A stretch of 47,272 nucleotides of DNA from an uncultured Pseudomonadota bacterium (GCA_913055645.1 CAJXLC010000014.1:1-47272), one strand, 5' to 3'; positions 15,780-24,686 are shown, counted from the first letter of the stretch. Notes: a model not told the origin generated them from the letters alone. Numbers and translations are program-made.

Positions 15780-16760
15780 TTAAGCACGGTTGCAAGTAAC
15801 ACGTGCAGCTTCCACAATCTCTGCGACAGATGGCAAAGCATAGCTTTCTAGATTCGCAGCATAAGGCATGGGCACATCTTTGCCGGTCACGCGTGCAACA
15901 GGCGCATCCAAATCATCAAAGCCTTTTTCCATGATACGGGCAGAAATCTCCGCGCCAATACCAGCAAAACGCCAGCCTTCTTCAATCACAACTGCGCGGT
16001 TAGTTTTAGCGACTGATGCAAGAATAGTCGCTTCGTCCAGTGGACGAATGGTGCGTGGGTCAACCACTTCAGCATCAATACCCATTTTTGCTAACTCTTC
16101 AGCTGCAGCCAGTGCATAACCTGTCATGCGCGAGTGGGCAACAAGGGTAATATCTTTACCGACACGTTTAATATCAGCCTTGCCTAAAGGAATGATATAT
16201 TCACCTTCAGGCACTTCACCAATATCACCATAGTTAATTTCATTTTCGATAAAAATAACCGTATCATTATCACGAATGGATGCTGCCAATAAACCTTTTG
16301 CATCAGCAGGATTGGATGGCATAACCACTTTAAGCCCTGGAATATTGGCGTACCAGTTTTCAAAAGCTTGGGAATGCTGTGAGCTTACCCTAGCGGCAGC
16401 GCCACCTGCACCACGTAAGACCATGGGGCAGCTGTATTGTCCAGCCGTCATATATTTCATTTTTGCTGCAGCATTAACGATTTGGTCGGTTGCTAAAACA
16501 GCAAAGTTCCAAGTCATAAATTCAATAATGGGTCGTAAGCCAGCCATGGCAGCACCCACACCCAAACCAGTAAATCCAAGTTCGGTAATGGGCGTATCAA
16601 TCACACGCCTAGGCCCAAATTTATCCAGCATACCTTGTGATACTTTGTATGCACCATTGTATTCAGCGACTTCTTCACCCATCAGAAATACGCGCTCATC
16701 ACGTTCCATTTCGTTGCACATTGCCTGATTTAGTGCTTCACGGTATGTTATTTTAGACAT
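15780..16760 (-). CDS. pdhB: Pyruvate dehydrogenase E1 component, beta subunit
   Basis: The beta chain of the heterotetrameric E1 helps bind thiamine diphosphate and pyruvate. The 326 residues show the conserved GEEVAEYNGAYKVSQGM block with the ThDP-contacting glutamate, the TPITELGFTGLGVGAAMAG block and, later, DPRTIRPLD. It starts one base after the pdhA stop codon, so the two subunits are translationally coupled. Length matches the 325-330 residues usual for the family. Confidence 0.95.
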   Translation of the reverse strand: MSKITYREALNQAMCNEMERDERVFLMGEEVAEYNGAYKVSQGMLDKFGPRRVIDTPITELGFTGLGVGAAMAGLRPIIEFMTWNFAVLATDQIVNAAAKMKYMTAGQYSCPMVLRGAGGAAARVSSQHSQAFENWYANIPGLKVVMPSNPADAKGLLAASIRDNDTVIFIENEINYGDIGEVPEGEYIIPLGKADIKRVGKDITLVAHSRMTGYALAAAEELAKMGIDAEVVDPRTIRPLDEATILASVAKTNRAVVIEEGWRFAGIGAEISARIMEKGFDDLDAPVARVTGKDVPMPYAANLESYALPSVAEIVEAARVTCNRA

Positions 16761-16761
16761 A

Positions 16762-17817
16762 TTAGCCTACCTGCCTTGGATATGGGTATGCGTTGGGAAT
16801 TTCATCAGTAATAACATCATCCCAGAGTACAGAAAGATCAGGCTCGGGCTGTGCTTCTGCTGCCTTGGCCATTGCACCAACGTCTTTTTTAATATCTCTA
16901 TCTTTTTGTTTAAAGTCGGCTTCTGTTGCCAAGCCCGCTTCAATCATTTGATTTTGCAAACGTACAATAGGGTCGCGACCTGAACGCCATTCATCCACTT
17001 CATCACGGGTACGGTATGTTGCAGGGTCAGACATGGAATGTCCGCGATAACGGTAAGTCATCATTTCAACAATCATTGGACCTTTGCCAGAGCGTGCATG
17101 CTCCAAAGCCTCGCCCATTTTGCGTTCGACTTCTAAAACATCCATGCCATCGACCTGAATACCAGGCACCTTAAATGAAATGCCACGTTTATAGAGATGC
17201 GTTTCAGCAGATGCGCGACTCAAGGATGTACCCATAGCGTATTGATTGTTTTCAATCACAAATACGACAGGAAGTTTCCATAATGCAGCCATGTTGAACG
17301 ACTCATAAACAGCGCCCTGATTGACACCGCCATCACCCATAATGGTAATGGATACACGTTTGTCATCGCGGTATTGACTTGCAAAACCAAAACCAATGCC
17401 AATAGGAACTTGCTCGCCAACAATACCATTGCCGCCAGCAAAGTTGTTTTTGACATCAAACATGTGCATGGAGCCGCCCTTGCCGCCTACAACGCCGCCA
17501 GCGCGCCCTAATAATTCTGCCATCACAGCCGTAGGCTCTGTACCACTTGCCAAAATATGCCCATGATCACGATAACTGGTCATCATATAATCTTTTGAAT
17601 CAGCAGCCTCTCTCATACCAACACAAACTGCTTCCTGACCATTGCATAAATGACAGAAGCCACCAATTTTCTTTAAGCCGTACATTTGCCCAGCTTTTTC
17701 TTCAAAACGGCGAATATAAAGCATCATATCATGCATGGCATGCAGACGCTCGGCACTATAAAAGCGCCCTTCGTGTGTAATTCCAGCCGTATTATCTTGT
17801 TTTTTCTTACCAGCCAT
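16762..17817 (-). CDS. pdhA: Pyruvate dehydrogenase E1 component, alpha subunit
   Basis: The alpha chain decarboxylates pyruvate with thiamine diphosphate. The ThDP motif GDGGVNQGAVYESFNMA and the phosphorylation-loop-like YRGHSMSDPATYR segment are clear. An open frame extends to a GTG at 17862, but ATG 17817 is preferred. It is preceded by a G-rich Shine-Dalgarno-like sequence and gives 351 residues, the family's usual size. It is first in the pdhA-pdhB-aceF-lpd operon; the two-gene E1 differs from the single-chain AceE of E. coli. Confidence 0.94.
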   Translation of the reverse strand: MAGKKKQDNTAGITHEGRFYSAERLHAMHDMMLYIRRFEEKAGQMYGLKKIGGFCHLCNGQEAVCVGMREAADSKDYMMTSYRDHGHILASGTEPTAVMAELLGRAGGVVGGKGGSMHMFDVKNNFAGGNGIVGEQVPIGIGFGFASQYRDDKRVSITIMGDGGVNQGAVYESFNMAALWKLPVVFVIENNQYAMGTSLSRASAETHLYKRGISFKVPGIQVDGMDVLEVERKMGEALEHARSGKGPMIVEMMTYRYRGHSMSDPATYRTRDEVDEWRSGRDPIVRLQNQMIEAGLATEADFKQKDRDIKKDVGAMAKAAEAQPEPDLSVLWDDVITDEIPNAYPYPRQVG

Positions 17818-18009
17818 GTGACCCCCAAAAGGTGTAGCGAAGGCGAATAATGCCTTGCTCACAGGAAGGCGGCAAGTTAAAGCATGAAATATTTAATTTC
17901 ACTATAAAAATAAACAAAATTTCCCTAAGCACGTAAAGGGCGTAAGCGTGAGTTTATTGGACGTAATTCGATATTATGCGCATACTTCATAGCAGCAAGG
18001 AGCAATACA

Positions 18010-18378
18010 ATGAGTCAAGGCAAACGGTTGGTTTATTCTACGGAAGATGGGCAGATTGGAAAAACGATGCAATCACCCAAGCGGAGCAAAAAGAAAGCAT
18101 CACAAAAAGCTTCGGGAATCGCGATTAAAAATCCTGCCAAACAAGGCGTAAGAATACGTAGAGAAAGCAAGGGGCGCGCGGGAAAAAATGTTTGCGTGAT
18201 TGTGGGTTTGCCTCTTAATAATACTGAACTAAAAGCCTTGCAGAAAAAACTTAAATCCCAGCTTGGTACTGGTGGGGCGGTGAAAGATGGAAACATTGAA
18301 ATTCAGGGAGACCATAGAGAAAAACTTTTGCAGTTGTTAGATAAAGAAGGGTTTAAGGCGAAACTTTCAGGTGGTTGA
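18010..18378 (+). CDS. yciH: SUI1/YciH-family translation factor
   Basis: The 122-residue protein has a basic, disordered N-terminal half. A SUI1 (eIF1-like) domain covers about 50-122: NVCVIVGLPLNNTELKAL, LGTGGAVKDG, IEIQGDHREKL. Bacterial YciH proteins act on initiation-complex fidelity. AAGGAG lies before the ATG. It has its own promoter region after the divergent pdhA start and is followed by a hairpin shared with the convergent RRM gene. Confidence 0.93.
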   Translation: MSQGKRLVYSTEDGQIGKTMQSPKRSKKKASQKASGIAIKNPAKQGVRIRRESKGRAGKNVCVIVGLPLNNTELKALQKKLKSQLGTGGAVKDGNIEIQGDHREKLLQLLDKEGFKAKLSGG

Positions 18379-18382
18379 AAGT

Positions 18383-18419
18383 ATCATCACCCTGTTGTTT
18401 GCACAATCAGGGTGATGAT
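18383..18419. terminator. Bidirectional hairpin terminator
   Basis: Perfect 12-bp arms ATCATCACCCTG (18383-18394) and CAGGGTGATGAT (18408-18419) are separated by 13 bases. They lie exactly between the convergent yciH and RRM genes. T-runs are weak on both sides, so efficiency is uncertain. Confidence 0.75.
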
Positions 18420-18424
18420 ATCAT

Positions 18425-18868
18425 TTAATGCGTTGCTTTGTTTTTCGCTGCGTTTACACGCAGTTTCCTGCCACCAAATTCTGAGCCATTGAGTGTTAAT
18501 GCTTCAATAGCACCAGCCTTGTCCATTTCAACAAAACCATAACCTTTTGGACGTTTGTTAGGACCGCCTGTCACCAAACGCACAGCTTTAACTGTGCCAT
18601 AAGCTTCGAACAAACGTTGAACCTCATCTTCACGGGCATTGAACGGAATATTTCCAACATAAAGAACATTAGCATTACTTTTCTTGCCCTTTGTTAAAGG
18701 ATTCAAAGCAACCAATAGACCACCAAACAATGTGCCAATAAGTAGGCCTGTTGCAAAGATTGAAGGCTCAGGAGAGCCATCCATAGGAAGGAAAGGCATG
18801 GCATAATAACCAGCAAGTGAAAATACTGCTGCAACAACGCATAGTTTTATAAAACAAGTGATGCTCAT
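18425..18868 (-). CDS. Membrane-anchored RNA-recognition-motif protein
   Basis: The 147-residue protein has two hydrophobic segments (about 7-26 and 37-57) followed by a cytoplasmic RRM (about 67-143). The RNP2 motif is LYVGNI and RNP1 is KGYGFVEM. The RRM resembles cyanobacterial/proteobacterial glycine-poor RRM proteins that bind single-stranded RNA. The membrane part is short and would place the RNA-binding domain at the inner face of the membrane. AGGAG sits 11 bases upstream. Function unknown; a role in RNA localisation or decay at the membrane is speculation. Confidence 0.85.
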   Translation of the reverse strand: MSITCFIKLCVVAAVFSLAGYYAMPFLPMDGSPEPSIFATGLLIGTLFGGLLVALNPLTKGKKSNANVLYVGNIPFNAREDEVQRLFEAYGTVKAVRLVTGGPNKRPKGYGFVEMDKAGAIEALTLNGSEFGGRKLRVNAAKNKATH

Positions 18869-18934
18869 ATTACATAAAACTCCTGTCGTCTTAAGATGGC
18901 GGCAAGACTGCCAAAGTTGGCTAGAAAATGAAAC

Positions 18935-19417
18935 TTATATCAATGGCTTATCTGAGATAAGAATGCCATCTTCATCACTGTAAACATAATGCCCAGATAT
19001 AAAATGGACATCAGCAAAGTGTACAGGAATATCCCGAACCCCTTGCTGGCGCTTGATTGTTTTGCGCGGAATGGTTGCCAAAGCTTTGACGCCAAATGCA
19101 AGCTTTCCAACATCCACAGAATCACGAATACAGCCAAAAATGATAATGCCTTCCCATCCATTTTTCTTGCCCAACGCGGCAACTTGATCGCCCATTATGG
19201 CACAGCGAAGTGAGCCAGCACCATCCACAACAAGCACCTTTCCTGTACCATCTTCTTCAAAAGCCGCTTTGATATACGTGTTGTCTTCAAAGGCTTTGAC
19301 TGTACGTATCTCACCATAGAATTTTTTACGTCCGCCAAAATCTTTAAAAATAGGTGCCGCAACCTGGATGTTCTCCAAGTGTTTATCATATAAATCATTG
19401 CTGTTAAATGGCATCAC
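18935..19417 (-). CDS. rraA: RraA-like protein (regulator of RNase E activity / HMG aldolase family)
   Basis: The 160-residue sequence matches RraA in length and motifs. The GDQVAALGKKNGWEGIIIFGCIRD block covers the conserved GD and R-D residues of the family. RraA of E. coli binds RNase E and inhibits it, while related proteins are HMG/oxaloacetate aldolases; the sequence does not settle which. A longer frame reaches 19462, but ATG 19417 has GGAGG five bases before it. It is next to the RRM gene on the same strand, giving two RNA-linked candidates side by side. Confidence 0.9.
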   Translation of the reverse strand: MMPFNSNDLYDKHLENIQVAAPIFKDFGGRKKFYGEIRTVKAFEDNTYIKAAFEEDGTGKVLVVDGAGSLRCAIMGDQVAALGKKNGWEGIIIFGCIRDSVDVGKLAFGVKALATIPRKTIKRQQGVRDIPVHFADVHFISGHYVYSDEDGILISDKPLI

Positions 19418-19535
19418 GCCTCCAAAAGGGGTAATCTTTGCATGGTGTTGCGTATTTTGCACAGTTGGCAGATAAAAGATATGTAGGCTAGTTTGCTGCG
19501 TAGGTAATTTTTATTGTGAATGTTGGAGAGTAAAC

Positions 19536-20210
19536 ATGGAACAGTTGGATCAAATAGCAGCAGTACTTTCTTTAAGTATGGGGGCGGCCTGGGCGAGTGG
19601 GCTAAACCTTTACGCAGCAATTTTTATGTTGGGCATGATGGGTGTGACTGGAAACATGGATTTGCCACCTGGTTTGGAAGTATTGCAAAACCCCTTGGTT
19701 TTGTTTGCGGCAGGAACGATGTATGTCGTAGAATTTTTTGCAGATAAAATACCTGGCGTAGACACTGGTTGGGATGTACTTCATACCTTTGTTCGTATTC
19801 CTGCAGGTGCGATGCTGGCAGCGGGGGCAGTTGGCAATGTTGACCCAGCCGTTGCTGTCGCTGCGGGCATTTTGGGAGGTAGTCTGACAGCAGCCACACA
19901 TGCGACCAAAGCAGGAACACGTGCAATCGTGAATACATCGCCAGAGCCTTTTTCAAATTGGGGCTTATCCATCTCCGAGGATGTAGCTGTGTTTGCAGGA
20001 TTGTGGACTTCATTGAACCACCCAACCTTATTTGTTGTGTTGATGTTGGTATTTATTGTATTATTAATTTGGTTGTTACCGAAGTTGTGGCGCGGCATCA
20101 AGCTGGTGTTTGGGAAAATACGTGGTTGGCTGGGTGGCAAGAAACCAGAGATTCAAGCAAGTGTTGAAAAGCCACTCGAGTCGCGTTGCAAAGACCCAAC
20201 GATTGAGTAA
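19536..20210 (+). CDS. DUF4126 membrane protein
   Basis: The 224-residue protein has about five hydrophobic segments and the DUF4126 features. These are an N-terminal GAAWASGLNLYAAIFMLG helix, FFADKIPGVDTGWD, and glycine/alanine-rich helices with AGTRAIVNTSPEP. Members are inner-membrane proteins of unknown function. GGAGAG lies before the ATG. The last codons (from about SRCKDPTIE) and the TAA come from a family-2 repeat that runs into the gene. A two-gene unit with the Dabb gene is likely. Confidence 0.85.
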   Translation: MEQLDQIAAVLSLSMGAAWASGLNLYAAIFMLGMMGVTGNMDLPPGLEVLQNPLVLFAAGTMYVVEFFADKIPGVDTGWDVLHTFVRIPAGAMLAAGAVGNVDPAVAVAAGILGGSLTAATHATKAGTRAIVNTSPEPFSNWGLSISEDVAVFAGLWTSLNHPTLFVVLMLVFIVLLIWLLPKLWRGIKLVFGKIRGWLGGKKPEIQASVEKPLESRCKDPTIE

Positions 20211-20246
20211 CAAAATGATAAACGCTATTATTTTGTTACTTAAGAG
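20173..20246. repeat. Family-2 hairpin repeat, copy 2
   Basis: It aligns with copies at 11872 and 30198 through CGCG-TG-AA-AC-CAACG-TGAGTAAC-AAATG. The hairpin arms are AGTAACAAAAT and ATTTTGTTACT. The DUF4126 gene's TAA (20208-20210) lies in the left arm. Confidence 0.8.
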
Positions 20247-20253
20247 GTGAAAC

Positions 20254-20541
20254 ATGATTAAACATATTGTGATGTGGAAGCTAAGAAATAAGGCGGATGC
20301 TGAAATTATTAAAGATAATTTGGAAGCCTTGGTGGGGAAAATACCGGGTCTGTTAAAGCTTGAAGTGGGCATTGATTTTAGCGATAGCGAACAGTCTGCG
20401 GATGTTGTGATGTATTCAGAGTTGGAAAATCGTGAGGCTTTAACTGCCTATCAAAAACACCCGGAACATCAAACTGTGATACCTTTGCTGAAGGCTGCGA
20501 CAGTAAGTCGTACAGTGGTAGATTATGAGGTTGGAGATTAA
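20254..20541 (+). CDS. Dabb (stress-responsive A/B barrel) protein
   Basis: The 95-residue protein is a single Dabb domain. It has MIKHIVMWKL at the start, LEALVGKIPGLLKLEVGIDF in the middle and VVMYSELENREALTAYQKHPEH with the conserved histidine. The fold forms dimeric alpha+beta barrels; members range from stress proteins to cyclases, and no substrate is evident. AGAGGTGAA precedes the ATG, and the gene starts just after the family-2 repeat. Confidence 0.88.
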   Translation: MIKHIVMWKLRNKADAEIIKDNLEALVGKIPGLLKLEVGIDFSDSEQSADVVMYSELENREALTAYQKHPEHQTVIPLLKAATVSRTVVDYEVGD

Positions 20542-20610
20542 ACATTCGTGACGCATGCTATCTTAGGGTTATAGTTCGCTTGTTGTTATATATTGGGTAA
20601 AGAGGTTCGT

Positions 20611-21531
20611 ATGTTTCATGGTGTGATGACGGCGTTGGTTACGCCTTTTAAAATAGGTGAAGATGGACGCAGCTGCATTGATAAAGATGCTTATTGTGCG
20701 CACTTGGATCGGCAAATTGAAGCAGGTATAGATGGTTTGATTCCTGCTGGAACTACAGGTGAAGCAGCAACGTTATCTTTTGACGAACATAAAAGTCTTA
20801 TCGCATTGACGGTTCAGCATGTGGCTGGGCGTGTACCAGTGATTGCAGGTACAGGAAGCAACAACACAGCCGAATCGATTGCTTTAACACAAGCGGCGAA
20901 AGATTTGGGTGCCGATGCGGCATTATTGATTTCCCCTTATTATAACAAGCCCATGCAGGAAGGCATTTATCAGCATTATAAAGCTGTTGCTGATGCTGTT
21001 TGCTTGCCGCAAATTTTATACAATGTGCCAGGGCGCACCAATTCAAATTTGTCGTCTGAAACAGTGGCTAGATTATCGCAGTGTAATAATGTTGTAGGCA
21101 TCAAAGATGCAACGGCGGATTTATCACAGTTTACTTGCACCATGATGGCATGCAGAGATGGCTTTGAGTTTTATTCGGGCGATGATACAACTGTATTGCC
21201 TTTTATGGCTTTGGGTGGTCACGGTGTGATTTCTGTGGTTTCGAATATCGCACCGAAAACCATGAAGGCACTCACCATCAGTATGGAAGCAGGTGATTTG
21301 GAGATGGCACGTAAAGCGCACTTTGCCTTGCAGCATTTGAGTGATGCGATGTTTGTGCAAAGTAACCCCATTCCTGTGAAAGCAGCATGTGAATTAATGG
21401 GCTGGATGGATGGCGCTTTACGTCTACCTTTGACCCCATTGTCAGGCGATGAGATACAAGCATTACGTGATACTATGACTGCTTTTGCATCACAGTGGGA
21501 AGTATTGGAGTTGACTGATTCCAACGGTTGA
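20611..21531 (+). CDS. dapA: 4-hydroxy-tetrahydrodipicolinate synthase
   Basis: DapA condenses pyruvate with aspartate semialdehyde, the first step unique to lysine and diaminopimelate synthesis. The 306 residues contain PAGTTGEAATLS, the catalytic tyrosine in ISPYYNKP and the Schiff-base lysine in VGIKDATADLS. ATG 20611 is chosen because GAGGT lies just upstream; the longer TTG frame from 20593 would place that site inside the gene. dapC lies 11 kb away, so the lysine genes are scattered. Confidence 0.95.
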   Translation: MFHGVMTALVTPFKIGEDGRSCIDKDAYCAHLDRQIEAGIDGLIPAGTTGEAATLSFDEHKSLIALTVQHVAGRVPVIAGTGSNNTAESIALTQAAKDLGADAALLISPYYNKPMQEGIYQHYKAVADAVCLPQILYNVPGRTNSNLSSETVARLSQCNNVVGIKDATADLSQFTCTMMACRDGFEFYSGDDTTVLPFMALGGHGVISVVSNIAPKTMKALTISMEAGDLEMARKAHFALQHLSDAMFVQSNPIPVKAACELMGWMDGALRLPLTPLSGDEIQALRDTMTAFASQWEVLELTDSNG

Positions 21532-21544
21532 TCATCCACTCTTA

Positions 21545-21573
21545 CGCCGCAAAATGTTTTTTTCATTGCGGCG
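21545..21573 (+). promoter_or_regulatory. Hairpin enclosing the sensor-kinase start codon
   Basis: CGCCGCAA (21545-21552) and TTGCGGCG (21566-21573) form a perfect 8-bp stem. ATG 21554 lies in the loop beside a run of T residues, and no Shine-Dalgarno sequence is visible. The hairpin could limit translation of the kinase, or act as a weak dapA terminator. Confidence 0.5.
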
Positions 21574-22867
21574 ATTACTACATTCGGCGGCATATTTTTT
21601 AGCCAGTCTTGCTGCTTTGTCGCTGTTTGTCGTGGTGTTGATGTTGGCGGAAGCACTGATTTATGGCTTAACAGGTAGGGCAGCGTCGATGTGGGCAATG
21701 GCATTGGCAGGTTTGGCAGCAGCAGTATTTTTCTCACCTATTGTGCAGCGCCTACAACACTGGGTTGATCAACTTCTTTTTCATCGACAATTGGATACTC
21801 TTGAAACCATACAGCAATTGGGTGCTGGCGATTTGGCAGAGCTTCCCCAAGAGCATGTGGAGCATGCTTTGTTGGAGCGTATTGCCACGATTTGTCACCG
21901 CAGCACTGTGGTTTTGGATGAGCGTGATGAAAAAGGTCACGGGGCAGTATTTTGTTATCCTACATCAGCGGTGTTACCGCCTGTTACGGGCATGAGTTGT
22001 CCTGATTATGAATTGGTGTTGCCGATTAGTCGCCGTGATAAAATGGTATGGTTGCATTTAAGTCCGCGCTTAGATGGTTGGGCGACTGACCATGATGAAT
22101 ATCAGAGTTTGAAACGTTTGGCACGATTTGCTGCCATGAGTTTGGAGCATGCACGTTTATCTCATCAGCAATCACAATTGGCGCGTCTTGATTCGATTAG
22201 TCGGGTGACAGGGCAATTGCATTCCCATGATATGAAAAATCGCTTGCATGATTTGGCTTTTTTGGCACACCATTTGGAAGCAGGAAAATTAGAAGACGAC
22301 GAGTTGGAAGCCTTGGTGGCTTCTATTCGCAAGGTTGTTGGGCGAATGCAAACAGTGATGCAGCGCATGGCAGACCCCAATGCACCGATTCATCCAAAAT
22401 TAAAAATATGCGATGTCACATCCTTGCTTCGGCAACATATTGATGAGCGACTTTGGCCTGAATCAGTGCATGTAAATGTGGATTTTCCCACATTACCTCT
22501 TGTATTGGCGGATATGCAGTTGTTGCAAGGTGTGTTTGATAACCTTTTTGACAATGCTGTGCAGGCAATGAATAAACAAGGCGAATTGGATATATCGGCA
22601 CGATTAAATGATGATTATTTGCAAATTGATGTGCGCGATTATGGCTATGGTATGAGCGCAAGTTTTATAGAGCATCGCTTGTTTCGTATGTTTGCAACCA
22701 GTAAAGATGATGGGCTGGGTATAGGGCTTTACTTGAGTCAACGTATTATAGAGGCTCATGGGGGGGTAATTTCCGCTCATAGCGATGGTGAGGGTAAGGG
22801 TTGCACATTCCATGTCACCTTGCCGCTATGCAAAGATATGCCTGAAACTAAAATTGGAGGTCAGTGA
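21554..22867 (+). CDS. Membrane sensor histidine kinase (PrsK-like)
   Basis: The 437-residue kinase has two transmembrane helices (about 11-38 and 44-64), a GAF-like region (about 95-200) and a kinase core. H225 in HSHDMKN is the likely phosphorylated residue. The ATP domain has an N box (DNLFDNAVQAM), G1 (DYGYGMS) and G2 (GLGIGLYLSQ). The HD-x-KN H-box and the arrangement recall PEP-CTERM system kinase PrsK, though PrsK is longer and has more membrane helices. The start codon lies in a hairpin without an evident ribosome-binding site. Its stop almost overlaps the regulator gene. Confidence 0.9.
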   Translation: MFFSLRRLLHSAAYFLASLAALSLFVVVLMLAEALIYGLTGRAASMWAMALAGLAAAVFFSPIVQRLQHWVDQLLFHRQLDTLETIQQLGAGDLAELPQEHVEHALLERIATICHRSTVVLDERDEKGHGAVFCYPTSAVLPPVTGMSCPDYELVLPISRRDKMVWLHLSPRLDGWATDHDEYQSLKRLARFAAMSLEHARLSHQQSQLARLDSISRVTGQLHSHDMKNRLHDLAFLAHHLEAGKLEDDELEALVASIRKVVGRMQTVMQRMADPNAPIHPKLKICDVTSLLRQHIDERLWPESVHVNVDFPTLPLVLADMQLLQGVFDNLFDNAVQAMNKQGELDISARLNDDYLQIDVRDYGYGMSASFIEHRLFRMFATSKDDGLGIGLYLSQRIIEAHGGVISAHSDGEGKGCTFHVTLPLCKDMPETKIGGQ

Positions 22868-24279
22868 TGGCAACACAACGTACCATTCTAGTTGTAGATG
22901 ATAATGATATTAATCGGTTAAATCTGCGTTTATTGCTGAAATCCGATTACTTTGTGTTGGAAGCCGGTGATATTGAAGGGGCTGAAAAGACATTGGCTGA
23001 AAACCGTGTGGATTTGGTAGTATTGGATTTGGCTTTGCCTCCAGAGCCCGATAATCCAGAAATTGGCATGGCATACTTGGCAAAATTAACTCTGGAAAGC
23101 CCTGATACACCTGTGGTGGTGATTACGGGGCATGACCAACATGATTTGACGGTGCGCGCTAAAAAAGATGGTGCGTTGGGTTTTTTTGGTAAGCCTTTTG
23201 ATCCAGATGAAGTGAAGGATACGATTGACCGTGCTATGGAGGTGCGCAATCAGGCGATTCGTGAGCAGGAATTACAACGCGCCTTGGATTCGCGTATGGG
23301 CTCAGATATTTTGGGCGATTCCGATGTAATACAAGATTTACGTAGCTTGATTGAACAGGTAGCTCCCATGCCATCAACGGTACTTATTCGTGGTGAAACA
23401 GGGGTGGGAAAAGAGCTTGTAGCACGTTGTCTACACGCGCAAAGTCCACGTGCTGATAAACCATTTATCGCTATTAATTGTGCTTCGATGAATGTGGAAC
23501 ACCTAGAATCAGAGTTGTTTGGTCATGAAAAGGGCGCTTTTGCAGGTGCTGGCAAACGTAAGCTAGGTTGGTTTGAAGGTGCCAATGGCGGCACATTATT
23601 CCTTGACGAAGTGGCAGGCATGCCATTATCAGTGCAAGCTAAATTATTGCGCGTATTAGAGCATGGAGAATTCTCACGCTTGGGTGGAGAATCCATGATT
23701 CATTCAGATGTACGCTTGCTATGCTCCAGTAAGATGGACTTGGAAGCCTTGGTGCAGCAAGGTGAATTTAGAGATGATTTATATTATCGCATCCATGTGG
23801 TGGAGATGACTGTGCCAGCACTGGTAGAACATTTGGATGATTTACCTTTATTGGCAGAGCATATTTTATTACAGAAATCAGCGTTATGCGGAAAAAATAT
23901 TGAAGGATTTAGTGATGCTGCAATGGCGCAAATGCAGCACTACCGTTGGCCTGGCAATGTTCGGGAGCTGGAAAATGTTATTGAGCGTTCGGTTGTGTTA
24001 TGTGATGGAAATCGCATCGAGGCTTTGCCCTCTTTGGTGGCAGAACTAGCGGGAGCATCTGAAGATTTGTTGGACCAATGGATGAAAGCATTGCCTGATA
24101 GCGGCATCAAGGGTGAAAAGGAAGTGGCATTATTTGAAGAAAAATTGCTTCTTATTGCTTTGGAGCGCCATGATTATATCAAAACACGTGCAGGTCGCTG
24201 GTTGGGTTTTGGAGATAGAGCCAAAGATAAAATGCGTTATTTGTGTGACAAATATGATGTGGCGTTTAAGGAAGAATGA
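22867..24279 (+). CDS. Sigma-54-type response regulator (PrsR-like) with GAFAGA loop
   Basis: The 470-residue protein has a receiver domain (1-125; phosphoacceptor aspartate near 54 in LDLALPPEPD). An AAA+ domain follows with Walker A GETGVGKE, and then a Fis-like C-terminal helix-turn-helix. The receiver resembles PrsR-type regulators, with PPEPDNPEIGMAYL. The sigma-54 contact loop reads GAFAGA instead of GAFTGA. ATG 22867 has GGAGG six bases upstream; the kinase stop overlaps this start. It is the obvious partner of the preceding kinase. Target genes are unknown. Confidence 0.92.
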   Translation: MATQRTILVVDDNDINRLNLRLLLKSDYFVLEAGDIEGAEKTLAENRVDLVVLDLALPPEPDNPEIGMAYLAKLTLESPDTPVVVITGHDQHDLTVRAKKDGALGFFGKPFDPDEVKDTIDRAMEVRNQAIREQELQRALDSRMGSDILGDSDVIQDLRSLIEQVAPMPSTVLIRGETGVGKELVARCLHAQSPRADKPFIAINCASMNVEHLESELFGHEKGAFAGAGKRKLGWFEGANGGTLFLDEVAGMPLSVQAKLLRVLEHGEFSRLGGESMIHSDVRLLCSSKMDLEALVQQGEFRDDLYYRIHVVEMTVPALVEHLDDLPLLAEHILLQKSALCGKNIEGFSDAAMAQMQHYRWPGNVRELENVIERSVVLCDGNRIEALPSLVAELAGASEDLLDQWMKALPDSGIKGEKEVALFEEKLLLIALERHDYIKTRAGRWLGFGDRAKDKMRYLCDKYDVAFKEE

Positions 24280-24677
24280 TGCGTTTATGGATCTTTTTAT
24301 TATTCACATTGTTGGCAATGCCTGCGATGGCGGCAGGTGAGCATAAAGAAGATTATTTATATTATCGTGAGGTCAATCTTGCGCCATACCAGCATCTTCG
24401 CGAATTCTTTGATATTCCCAACCGGGCTGGGGTTTATGAAGTTACATTGGTATCTGATTCATTGGGGCCATTGACCTTTGCTGTTTTACGCGTATCAAAA
24501 GAAGATGATGTTGAAATGTTGATGAAAAAGAAACGAAGTTACCATATCAATAATCATGAGTTTCATGCCACATTCAAAAATTTGAAAGATACCGATGACT
24601 TACTTGTGGAAATAACCAATTCAAATCCTTTATGGGGAGCGAAAGTATCGGTGATTGTCGTTGAAGCAACAGAATAG
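24276..24677 (+). CDS. Small exported protein of unknown function
   Basis: The 133-residue protein begins with a clear signal peptide (hydrophobic LWIFLLFTLLAMPAMA, cut before AGEHKED). The remainder is beta-rich with no cysteine and no recognised domain. ATG 24276 or 24279 overlaps the regulator stop, so it is co-translated with the two-component genes. It may be a periplasmic accessory or output of that system, which is inference from position only. Confidence 0.78.
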   Translation: MMRLWIFLLFTLLAMPAMAAGEHKEDYLYYREVNLAPYQHLREFFDIPNRAGVYEVTLVSDSLGPLTFAVLRVSKEDDVEMLMKKKRSYHINNHEFHATFKNLKDTDDLLVEITNSNPLWGAKVSVIVVEATE

Positions 24678-24686
24678 CACTTGAAT

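Noticed and set aside
16276-16728. 150-codon plus-strand frame across pdhB
   Set aside because: Antisense shadow of pdhB; no start signal or domain.
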